Below, one piece after another: positions 32,954 through 43,997 of a DNA stretch of 64,000 bases (the first letter of the stretch is position 1; each line of letters starts with the position of its first letter). The notes below the pieces were generated by a model that did no database searches, was not told the DNA's origin, and saw only the letters and a program-made list of their open reading frames with translations. Source of the stretch: Lactarius indigo (Eukaryota > Basidiomycota > Agaricomycetes > Russulales > Russulaceae); assembly GCA_025766275.1 (NCBI GenBank), contig JAFKAC010000018.1, positions 186,001 through 250,000 of the forward strand, in the 5' to 3' direction. Position numbers and translations under genes: made by a program.

Positions 32954-35900
32954 TTAAATTATACCGCGCGCTTTCAAGGCCGCCGCTTTTTCCGCCTCCC
33001 TGCACTTCCAACTCGCCATCTCGATGTCCGTCATCCAGTGGTGGCGCTCGCGTGGCGAGCTCGCCCGTAGCGTGATTTTGTCCCCACCGCGCGGGTATGC
33101 GATCGACAGCTGGAAGGACACCTCATCTGCAGTGCACAACGTCAATGCGACAAGGAAAAAAAAAGGGGGGACACATGACTTTATGCGCACCTCTATGCCG
33201 CGGGGCCTCGTCCACGCGAATCTCCGTCAGCGGTATGGGCTTAACACGGCATGCTGAGCCATCTCCCCACAATCGAAAAGAGGGGGTCGTGTACGCACCA
33301 TACGGTACAGCGTCCTGCCCGGCTCGTCCGTCAAAATCAATATATCGTTGCACAGGAACACGCGCAATTTACGCCCGCTCTTAGCCTTGTTCAGCAGGCC
33401 CTCCCTGAGCAGTTTCCGGTCGCCCAAATGTCGTGTCGGCGCCGTGAGGTCCAGCCGCCTGCGGTGAGCACAATGATGACTGCATTCAAGGAATAGATGG
33501 GTGGTGGTAGGGCACGCACCCTTGACCGAGCCAGAGGTACTGCGAGAGTACTTTAAGCCGCTCACGGCCCTCCTGCTCCCGGACCGCCTCGTTGATATCG
33601 CCCAGGATCCGCTCGGCAGTGCGTAGCGCGTGCTCCGTCAGCGCTCGATCCTCATCGGGTTCCGTGTACTGCATGATCTGCTTGATGAGCAACGGATACC
33701 GCGTTATGCGCTGCACTGTGTGGAGAGCGGGTTTGGGTTGGTGATTGGGTGGCGGGTGGCGAAGTGAACTCTGTCAAAAGACGTACTGGGCACGAGAAGG
33801 TAGCTGGAAAGGTCGAGATTGCGCACGGCGGGGTCCTCCCGCAAACGCTATGGGATCCCCGTTAGCAAGTGCGTTTTTTTTTTTTTTTCTGCGAGAGTAC
33901 ACGCACTTGCAAATGGGCGGCGAGGTCCGCGTTCCTGTCTCGTAGGGATTGCAGCGTTCGAATCGCATTCGCCTGGTTAACGCAATAGGCCTAAAAATGG
34001 GGGTTTCCTCGTGAATCCAAATAAGCATAGAAAATGGAAGTAATTAGGGACGTGCTCTATAAGTAGTCATGTTTGTCAGGTGCTTATTGAGGATGTCCCC
34101 GATATTATCGATGTACAGCCGGCAGCTGCGCTGGCGTTCCTCCAGCGAGCTCAAGAATGTCGTATTTGTCAACAGGATATCCTCGACGTTCGCGAATATC
34201 ACCATGATCGCCTTGGGCTCCAGAAGCCTCAACATGCTCGAATAGAATATCTAATGTGTTAACGTCGTACCTAAGTGGGCACCCCAATGTGACGTAAACG
34301 CGCACGCACCTCGACGATGAGCTGCAGATCCCGCACATACGCGCCCTCCGTCGCAATGAGCTCGAAGATGGCCTAGCCGCATGAATGTGAATCACCTCGG
34401 TGTCCAGATAGACAGAGCGAAACACACGCACCTCCTGCCTGCGCCGCTCACGATCCGGCAACCCTTCCAGCGCCGACTTATCTACAAGGCTCGCCCACGA
34501 CTACACCGCACCGCACCGCACCGCATCAGCACAAATCCGGCACCCAGACACCGACTCACCGATCCAAAAGCAGGGCCATCCTCCAGCACAGGTGTGCCCA
34601 ACGACGAACTCGCGCTCAAGATCGGCGCCGAGATAGTCGGCACAACGCGCGGCTCCGGCGTGCGGGACCGCGTGAGCAATTGCGAGATGCGGCTCCCATA
34701 CGACGACGTGGACGGCGCGAGCGACGGCGCGGACGGTGGCGAGGGGACCCTCTCGTGTTCATGATGCGACGCGGGCGCGGGCGCCGCTTGTAGCAGCTGC
34801 TCGAACGACGAGATGGACGCGCGCTGTTTGAACGCCTCGTAGCGTTCGTACGCGTCGTCGATCCGCGGTTGCTGCTGCGGTTGCTGGGTCGGGGTCGGGG
34901 TGGGCGGCGCGGGCGCGGGGCGGTGTTTTGGTCGTTCGGTGATTGCGGTAGGCGTGCGGGGCCGCTGGGATGATACGCGCGGTGGAGGGGGCGGCGGACG
35001 CATCTCGTCTCGCTTGGCGGCGACGACGACGATCCCAGCGGCCTCGAGGACGAGCTGGCGCTCCGCGGCGCGCGTCTCGCGCTCGAGCTTGCGCTCTTCT
35101 TCCGTCTTTGCCTCCTCGTCCTCGTCCTCTGAGTCAGAGTCGGAGTCCAGGTCCGAGAACGAGTGGTATTCGGACACGTGGCCGTCGTCGGATGCGGCCT
35201 CGTCACCCCCACCCCCGGCGGCTTCGTCTGGGCTGTCTTGTGGTACCTGTGGTGATCTTACGCTCTGTAAAGGGGACAAAGATGGTACTTCGGAGGGTTC
35301 TGATATCGCCTCCTCGCTTGAGGAAGGCGATTGGGGCGATGGCGTCGACATCGATTTGGACGGGGACGTGCGAGTATCTGGGGACGGAAATAACCAATGT
35401 TCATATTTCGGGGGGTGTACATGTAAGGAGAAAATATAAAAAAAAAAGTATTTTAGCCTGAATCCAGCCAAAGAATATGTAAACGACGACTCAGGAAAAT
35501 GGAAGCTCGACTAACCCTCAATCATCTCCAGATACGCAGCAGGAACGATGTAGATAACCCCGTCCTTCTCAGCCTTGAACCAGTCGCTGTCCGAGCGGTC
35601 TACGATGGATACCTCGTCGCCTTCGGAGAACGGCATCTCGTCGGGGCTGCCTCCCGGGTAGTCGTACAGACCCTTCGCCTTAACTGCGAAATAACGTCAC
35701 TCAGAAGAGAAGAAAACGGTTCTCGTGCGATCTCCTACCGGCTTCGAAATCCTGGACATAGGTCTTCGGGAAGAATCCGGCCTTGCCACTACTGACCACG
35801 GTGCCGTACCACCAGTCGCCACCTGACTTCGACGGATGAGCGATAATGACAAGATTCTCACCAAATGCTGTAACCGAATAAGTAGCGCGCTGCAGGAAAC

Positions 35901-38900
35901 GTAAGGACAACCTACACAGATCCTCTGCCCGCTGACCATCATACGCATACAGAGACCTGACGCGATATTCTGCGATACCCACCCAGAATCAGCACGAGCG
36001 ACAAGGACCAACTTACTGCGAGACGACATACCCGTGCCACGGTCTACGTCCGCAAGGGGATCCGACTGAGTCTCTTCTGCGTGCGCGATCTGGATATCCG
36101 GTACGGATCCTGCGTGACCATTCGCCTCCTTGCGCGCCAGCTCTTCCTCCTCTTCGCCCATCGAAGGCAAACTCGGCTCCCGACTGGCATGAGGACCTTG
36201 ATCCGCGGCGAGCCCCATGTACCAGTCTACGGACTGCCGGCTCGAATGGCTGGGTTCTGCATGCGAAATCTCGGGAGGCGGATTGCTCACATGCGACGGT
36301 GGTCCGGCGTCTCCAATGACGCGCCCAGAAACGGCAGAAGCGCTGCGGTCGTTCGTGACCGCCTTGCGCAGCCGCGCGCCGCCTTGGATAGCGCTGAGCA
36401 GCGCACTGCGGTCTCCGGTGGGGACTGGGGCGGCTGCAGCAGGTGGCGGTGGTGCCATCGGAGCCGGGGGTGGAACAGGTGCCGGGGGAGCAGGGGGAGC
36501 CAGTGTAGCAGTGGGGCCGGGTGGGGCAGACGGTGGTGGGAGTGGCGGTGTGGGAGCAGTAAAGGCCGTCGGGGTAGAAGACTGAGGGGGAGCACTTGAT
36601 CCCGCTGCGGCGGATTGAGGGCGCGGTGGGCCACTTGCGGGGGGGAGGATGGAGCCAAACAATTGCCGCGCGAGTCTGTCGCGTGTGTCGCGCGACGAGT
36701 CGATTTCGTCGTCGGAACTATCATCGTCGCTAACCTTTTCCTGCCCCCACTCGTCTTCGCTGTCGCCGGGAGCGGTGTGGTACGAAGTCTTGACCACGGG
36801 TGGTGCGGGGCTTTTCGAGGTGGGAGGCGGGACAAATGCAGGCGGAGCGGGCGGCGGTGCAGGGGTGGCGGTAGTTGGAGCAGTAGTCGGTGGTGCAGCA
36901 GGCTGCGACCTGAAGAACGGATTGTTGCCACCATTTGCCGCGGGAGGCGCGGGGGGAGTTGACGAAGCCCCGCCGCTTATCAAGCGATTGAAAGGATTGT
37001 GCTTGCCTCTATCAGGAGGAGACGCAGAGCCAGCTGCTGACGCAGGAGGCGCTGGTGCTGGAGGAGCTGGTGGCACAGGAGGAGCTGCAGGAGCTGCAGG
37101 AGGGGCTACGGGTGCAGGCGTTCTTGCCCTCCTTGCCTCCCTTGCCGCTTCTTCGCGTTTGGCCTCCTCCGCCTCCTCCTCTTCCAAGCGTTTCAGGCGC
37201 TCTAGGCGCTCCTGCTTTGCCTTACGCGCGACTTCTTCTTGCTCCCTCTGCTGACGTGCAGCTTCCTCGCGCTGCCTTTGTGCTTCCTCCTCTTGTTCTT
37301 CCTCTTCGAGGCGACGTAGGCGCGCCAGCCGCTCCTCTTTCTGTTTTTGCAAGGCCGCCTCACGGAGGCGTAGCGCCTCTTCTTCGGGATCAACTGCATG
37401 CGGTGCGGGCGGGGGTACAGGTTTAGGGATAGCCGGAGCAGCAACTGGTGGGCTAGGCTTGGGTGGAGCGGGCGCACGGGCGGCAATGCCTTGGCTGGGC
37501 TTGCGTGGCGGCGGGGGCGCAGGAGCGCGGGGCTTGACAGGAGGCGGGACCCTCGGTGCGGCGGGAGCAGGAGCAGGAGCAGAAGACGTCGCAGCAGCTG
37601 GACTAGCAGGGGTAGACGGTCCACCACCGCGCTCGTTTCTCAAACGTTCATCTCGTTGTCTGGCTCTTTCTGCGGCGGCCTCCTCCGCAGCCCTTGCCTT
37701 TTCCTCGGCTTCCTTTTTCTCGCGAGCCAACCTATCCTCAGTGCTGGTGTCAAGGGTTGGCTTCGGAGTCGTCGAAGGAGGGGGCGCCGAAAGGCCCATG
37801 GCAGCCATGCGCTCAGCGGTGCGACGCTGAGCTTCAGCTTGGATATAAGCGCGCCTCTCTTCCGGAGTCATGTTCTTAGTATTCGGCGCGGGAGACCTGC
37901 CCGGGGCTGGGGGAGCGGGAGGGGCCTTGGTAGGGGAGCTGACTGGAGCTGCAGCAGGCGGCGGTGGTGGCGGAGACCGTGCTGCGACAGGAGACCGTTT
38001 GCGCTCACGTTCGTAGTCGCGATCCCGAGAACGCGAACGGTCGCGGTAGGGACGGTCCCGGTCAAAGTCACGAGAGTGGTCGTCGCGATAGTCGCGGTCG
38101 CGGTCTCGATCCCTGTCGTAACTGCTGCCATAACGGTCGCGGTCGTCGTTGCGCGAGTAGCTACTGCCGTACCGGTCCCTGTCGCGATCGCGGTCATCGA
38201 ATCGGCCAAACGTTTCATTCCGTCGGTCACGGTCGCGATCCCACTCGCGTTTCTGCCTCTCACGGCGCTCCTCCCTTTCTGCCAACTTCTTTTCAACAGC
38301 TGGCACACGATCGTGCATGAGATCGAGGAGTTCACGCTCCAGCCGCCGACGTTCTTCATCTGAACGGTACGAACGCGGGCCCCGGGAAACATACTCGAGG
38401 TCCTCCTGCACGCGCTTAACTTTCCATTTGAGATCGGACATCTCACGGTCGAGAGCATCATCCTCCGCGGTGCGTTGTGCGCTCTCCTCTGTTGCACGAT
38501 CGAGCATACGTGCGGTATTCTCCAGTCGTCGCTTCATATCATCCAGATCTGCTGAAGGCGAATCCCGCTCAGCCGATGCGCGCACTGCACTGCGGTCCAC
38601 GTGTCGCGAGCGGGGTGTATAGTAGCCACCAGCTGGCTCTTCATCAGTGTGTTTATAGACCGTCGCATCTTGGCGGCCCCCTGCACCCGGGGCGTTGGAA
38701 GAGTGAAGGGAGCGATTGGGAAGACGCGAGACGGGAGCGTCAAGCCCTGCAGGCGAACGTGCACGTGATGGCTCATTCTGGAGGAGATTTTTGACGAAAT
38801 TAACCGAGGTATCCAAGTCGCGATGAGAAGGCGGCACGAGTTCTGCAGGGAGCTCGTCCGGGATTTCGTTTCCATTGAGTTCTGAAAACAGTGTTACTCA

Positions 38901-39846
38901 TGACGAAGACCATCACTTTATGACGACGACATACTGCGATAGATTAAACCCATGGCAACATGAAACTCTGCAATATTGAGCTTTCCACGATTGTCCACGT
39001 CGGCCAAGGTCCTGAAAACATCGATGAGTACAAGTTAGCAACAAACAAAACTATGACTTACCAAACTCTGGCAAGATCGTTTTTATCTAAGCCACTTTGG
39101 CCAAAGACTTCAATCGCTGTTTTTCCATCGATAAAGCCAGTGTTAGACGCGTCCCAGGCCCTGAAGATTTGATCATAGCTTTTCTTCTCTCCCTTGGAAA
39201 GAGTCCATGGCACAGCGGGTGCGGCAGTTCCCTTGACTTCTTGGTTATGCTGCTGGAAACTTTGCTGTAATGACAAGCCCCCAAGCTGTTGCTGGGGTTG
39301 TAACAGTTGCGGGGCCCCTACGGGATTGTAGGGTGCAGCAGGGTTGGCCGGAAGGAAAGTACTGGACATCATCTGTAGACGGGGGTCGATGAAGCCAGTG
39401 ATCTGGGGAGCGAGGGGCTGTAGCCCCCCGCTTTGGCCGGGAAAACCGAGTTGTTGGGAGGGAAGGCCAGAGCCGCCAAAGGCTGGAGACGAACTGGCGA
39501 AACGGTTTTGTTGGCCAATGCCTAGTAGATTGGACGAAGGAGGGAGAGGTGGCGGAGGTGGCTGCTGCTGGAACTGGGAAGGTAGCGGAGGTACGGGTGG
39601 AATCGGGGGTCGTTGTTGGAAGCTACCAGGGAACCCTGTCTGCTGCGGTACCAGAACAGGGCCTGCTCCTGGAAAGCCAGTCTGTTGCGGTTGCTGATAG
39701 GGTGGACGCTGGCCTGGAAAGCCGGTGGGCTGTGTAGCGAGACCACCCTGGGGGAAACCGGGCTGTTGGAAAGTCTGGTTCTGACCAGGGAAACCAGTTT
39801 GCATAGGGTATTGATACCCTGGCTGACCCTGGCCCCATTGTGACAT
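32954..39846 (-). CDS. Intersectin/Pan1-like endocytic scaffold with RhoGEF (Cin1 type)
   Basis: Sixteen exons join in phase to 1,981 residues: 39846-39062, 39011-38935, 38881-36017, 35969-35916, 35867-35739, 35683-35516, 35377-34560, 34500-34432, 34372-34310, 34250-34056, 33990-33907, 33847-33787, 33715-33520, 33458-33299, 33239-33191, 33126-32954. Order: Gln/Pro-rich N-terminus with QTGFPG repeats and three LxxQxTG kinase motifs; one EH domain (about 210-290; DVDNRGKLNIAEF); Arg/Asp-rich coiled coil; proline-rich stretches around a second coiled coil (about 785-870); WH2 (GDRSALLSAIQGGARLRK, about 1110); two SH3 domains (about 1243-1358); DH (about 1645-1850; MQRITRYPLLIKQI); PH. It should couple coated pits to actin through Rho-type GTPases. 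The intron after exon 10 appears to be GC-AG. Confidence 0.9.
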
Positions 39847-40755
39847 AACAAAAGTAAGAAAGGAAAGAGTTTGCACGAAAGAAAGGATTCAAGACGGGAC
39901 GACAGAGGATTGCTCAGTTCTCGTTTTCGCCGTCTCGGTCGGCCCGCTGGACAAATCAAGCGGAGATTGAAATCGCCTGATAGCTTTGCTGTGCTTGGTT
40001 GCCTTGATTCTTCACCCACGCGCCATGTCAAGGCCTCTTGTGCTTGCTTTACACTCGATTCCTGTTACGGTCGTGGAACATCAGAGCAACCTTATCACTC
40101 TCTTCCACCTCCCTTCGTTATGAAGGTGTGTGGATTACAGAGAGCTTTGGTTGTGTCGTCTCCCTGAGTTGAGGCTAGTGTACACAACACTTGTGCTTAC
40201 TTTCTCTGGTCTCGTAGTTTGGGGACAGACATTCTTCTCATTTCGACTTGACAATAGTAATCTTGTCGAGACCGGCTAATCATCACTTGACTCTCTTTTC
40301 GTCTGCGGAACGACGCGTATTCTTTAAGTGAGCAGATGAGGCAGCACGTGCTCGTTCCTCTTTCTCGTGCTGCCACCCGCCTATCCAAGTTCTCGACTGG
40401 TTCGGTTCGCCCACTTGCCACGCCCAGTAATTGCCGAGGGATCGGTGATAAGGCCCACATTTCTGACCTTCATTAGTTTGCTCCGAGAAGGCCCCCGTCG
40501 CGACAACGTCTGATCGCTCGGAGGAATAGTTTGAACGACGTTTGATTCTCTGTCCCATGCGCCGGTCCCCGTCCCTCCCAGTGCCACACCGAACCTTAAA
40601 CGGAGAGCAAGGTAGTGACTCTCAAAGACAAACTCGATATATGCGCAAGTCTATAATACATCGTCTACGGAATTCGTCAAAAAAAAAAAAATACAAGATC
40701 TCAAGGCCACTGCTTTTACAGTACATCATACATCTGGCGTATCGAACGATTTTCA
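39847..40755. other. Promoter side of the intersectin gene and 3' side of the P450-like gene
   Basis: No supported gene. An A-tract lies at about 40679-40691 and TACAGTA at 40717. Confidence 0.6.
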
Positions 40756-41952
40756 TCAATCACGGAGCTCTATCCACCACCCTTCCCACCCTTCTCGTCG
40801 GCCGATTCTTTCTCCGCACACCAGTCGGTATCTTGCATCGGATGCACTTACGATTTCCAAAACAGCGGCCGCGACAACCGCCGCAAAACGCGGCGCCTCC
40901 TTGAAGGCAACGCACCGCAGTGGCCCGTAACTGAACGGCATGAAAGCGTGCTTCTGTCCGTACGACAATCTAGACCCATGGAAGCGCATGGGGTCGAAGA
41001 CGCCGGCGTCGCTTCCCCAGATCGCCGTATCCTGATGCAGCGCCTCGATATTGGCGACGTGGGTAGCGGGTGCCCACAATGGCAATTGGAACACGCCGAC
41101 TCGTGGAGGCGCCGCGCGCGCAAGACGTCCGCTCGGTGGGTGGAGCCGTAATACCTCGCAGATGAAGGCTTCTACGCTCGGCTGCTGCGGCCGCCCATCT
41201 TCGAAGCGCGTGAACTGGTCCTCGAGCGGCGACTCGAGGAAAGCGGAAAAGGCGGCACAGGCACCGCGATCGTGGATCGCCCGCGCAACTGTGACCGCGA
41301 CGACGCGCCACATTGTTTCGTACGCGGGGATGACAAAATCGAGCGGCCGCTCGTATCGTTCTGGGACCCACGTGCGCAGGTATGTGTTGACGCTGTCGAG
41401 AAGCGCGTGTGGTGGGGGAGCAGCCTGAGCGCCATGTTTCTTCGAGAGCGCCCAAAGATCGTTGATCGCTTCGACGACAAACACGGTCCCTTCGTCACTG
41501 TCTTCAGGTATGTTGCCCCCTAACAGCGAGCCCACGACGACTCGCAGGGTGACAACCTGGATAAAAACCGCAAATGATATCGAGGACCGACTACGGGTCG
41601 GCGATTGAAGACGTAGTGCTGATCCCGCGACGATGCCCCGTACGGCTTCCGGAAAGTCCGCGAAATATCGGGTATGCTGACGGAGAATTTCTCTCGCGCG
41701 AGTGACGAATTGCTTTCGTACCGTGCTATCCGCACTGACGAAGGTGTTTTGCAGTCCGAACGAATGGACGAGACGCGTGTTTGGCTGTGCACGCGCCAGT
41801 AACAGATCCGAGATCGAGGACCCTGGCGGGTCCAACAGTGCCATGATTTCGGATACGTTCGAATACACGATACGTTTTCTGCGCTGGAGAAGACACGCCA
41901 ACAAGGTAGAGAAAAGCGCGAAGAGAAAGACGAGGCCGATGAAACTGCTCAT
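40756..41952 (-). CDS. Short cytochrome P450-like protein
   Basis: An intronless frame of 398 residues. It begins with a membrane anchor (FIGLVFLFALFSTLLACLL) followed by RRKR, placing it on the ER face if functional. The I-helix region reads IPAYETMWRVV, keeping an acid-alcohol E-T pair; the K-helix ExxR is EVLRLHPP; a DP.RF-like block is FDPMRF; the haem loop is FSYGPLRCVAF, with Phe, Gly, Arg and the Cys ligand present. At 398 residues it is about 100 shorter than normal fungal P450s, with the N-terminal half compressed. Lack of introns is unusual in this window, although an internal GTAAGT near 40850 could be an alternative donor changing the C-terminus. Substrate unknown. Confidence 0.7.
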   Translation of the reverse strand: MSSFIGLVFLFALFSTLLACLLQRRKRIVYSNVSEIMALLDPPGSSISDLLLARAQPNTRLVHSFGLQNTFVSADSTVRKQFVTRAREILRQHTRYFADFPEAVRGIVAGSALRLQSPTRSRSSISFAVFIQVVTLRVVVGSLLGGNIPEDSDEGTVFVVEAINDLWALSKKHGAQAAPPPHALLDSVNTYLRTWVPERYERPLDFVIPAYETMWRVVAVTVARAIHDRGACAAFSAFLESPLEDQFTRFEDGRPQQPSVEAFICEVLRLHPPSGRLARAAPPRVGVFQLPLWAPATHVANIEALHQDTAIWGSDAGVFDPMRFHGSRLSYGQKHAFMPFSYGPLRCVAFKEAPRFAAVVAAAVLEIVSASDARYRLVCGERIGRREGWEGWWIELRD

Positions 41953-43997
41953 GGTGTAAAGTCACCGACGGAAAACCACCCCAGTTACTTCACATTATAT
42001 GCCCGCGCTCCTCTGCTGAGTACCTTCTGCGCATTCAAGACGCATGTCACTAGGATGTGAGGAACGGGAAACGGTCGTAGCGCCTCTAGCAATTCATACT
42101 ATACCCAACGCGGTGAGGGTCGACCACGGGGTACGACAAAACTCACATATTAATTCCACATTCGGTGAGAGCGTGTCGGTGTAAGCGCGCGCATTTTAGA
42201 GCGCGTGGCTAAGACACCGCCCGCACTTGTGACGGATTAGGGAGTGAAGATGCGGCACTAGAGCCGCTGTACCAGAATGACGTGCGCGCAGCGAGGTGCG
42301 TGGTCGCTGCGGAATGTGGAATACCACCACGGGCAGGTAAAGCTTGTTTGAGCGTATGTCGAGCTAATTGTATTGCAAATGAACAGGATACGCAGTGTTT
42401 TGAGAGACAACTATAGCTAGGCTAGTATCGCGCAGCTGCGTTGATCATAATCACGATAATAATCACTACAGTTTGGTTTGGCTACCATAACCGCCCCCCG
42501 CCTGGCGCCTCAGAAAGTGGAAGATCCGGGGGAACTCAAGACGCCGCGAGACACCCGTTGCAAGAGAGAGCGCGGCCAGCTGACAATTATTTCCAAGAAG
42601 GAAGCGGCGGACACGGTCGGAATAGGCGCTCATCTCACTCAGACTCGCAAACCACGTGCACCTGCGGCATCGATCGGTGCAAGCTACTTGCCTCCCCTGA
42701 AGCGCTCGAGGCGGCTCGGAGTACAGTTGGCTGCTGCGGAGCCACCGCTCTAGTCTTCTGACCCCCACGACGGCACCGCGACGCAATTCCGCGAGTCCAG
42801 AACAACGGATGCGCAGTACGCCGCTTCGAGTCGATGGCGACGCGGAGAAATTGCCCAGAGTTGCTAGACCCGCACGGGGGGTCTAAGAGGTAAAGCCTGG
42901 AAAGGAACCTGTTTCCAGAATATTTACTCCTCTGCTGCGTGCCTCTCGTGGGATAATCTCAGGCTGCATTCGAGTTACTGCTGTACTCTGATGATGGCAT
43001 CCGAGTCGTCTCTCCCCTAGGTGCTCTGACATCGACAAAAATCGGTTTTGAGAAGTGGAGGGACGCCATACGGTCATAGACTGGTCGGTGAACTGGCTAA
43101 TTTTCACTGGCCTTGTCTGTCTTCTGCCCGAACGCATGTCGGAACTAATAAGAAAAACATAAATTGTACATGATGTGATGTGTGCCAACTCGCACTGATC
43201 TAAGTGTGTAGGAGACTTGCAGATCTGGTTTGATCACCTCTGCCTCTCGCTGGATTTGGAATTGTCAGAGACGAAGACAGCAAAAGAAGACAGTGAACGG
43301 CACTGGTGATGGCATGGATGTCGTCGTCGCTTGTCGAGATGCCCGAGCAGCAATTCGCAGACAACTTTAACGGCCACCATCTCCACCATGTTCAAGTTAT
43401 CATATCACCCAAAGCCAGCGCTCGAACTAATAGCGACACAAGTAGACCATGTCGGAGGCACGCCGCAAGTCACACTGGCATACATTCCGGCTGGCTACTA
43501 CTAGTAGTACCCTTCTTGAGATGTACTTTGAGAAGGGTCCCGACAACACGTGTTGTCTTTGCGTCTACGGTAGGTAACGTCAAGAAAGCCAGCCCCCCTT
43601 CTATCATCATAGAGCGCCGGTTTGAGAGTTTCGCTGTTACAATAATTCATTTTCTTTAATCAACCAAAGTCCCGCGTGCGTGACTTTACTGTCTCTCGTA
43701 TACGCGGGGCATGACCCAAAGCACGCTCGTCGTCGTCATGACATTCCGTCCAAGTCACATATATATAATATGCTGATGAATCAAGAATAACCTACTGTAT
43801 TTGAATGGGGGGAGGAGAAAATTGCAGCTACACGATCATGCGATCAAAGGGAGAAAAAAAAAAAAAAGAAAAGGTGGGGGGGATGATGATTTCATGAACA
43901 AGCGTAGCGTCATAACAGAAAAAAAAAAAAAGAGCATAAAGGAGCATACAATAGTGAAAAAAAAATGTGGTGAGACTTTTTCTTTCCTTTACTTTCA
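41953..43997. other. Intergenic, no supported gene
   Basis: Upstream of the P450-like gene and downstream of shugoshin. The part next to the shugoshin stop (43840-43980) is A-rich with several A8-A13 runs, consistent with 3' UTR. TACTGTA at 43793. Short frames at 42441-42786 on both strands are not convincing. Confidence 0.5.

Noticed and set aside
33907..34060. A tRNA-like TTCGAATC word near 33955
   Set aside because: It is part of intersectin coding sequence (AIRTLQ) and no cloverleaf can be drawn.
34616..38363. Long Arg- or Pro-rich frames on both strands inside the intersectin gene
   Set aside because: GC-rich, repetitive coding DNA leaves other frames open; the spliced gene explains the region.
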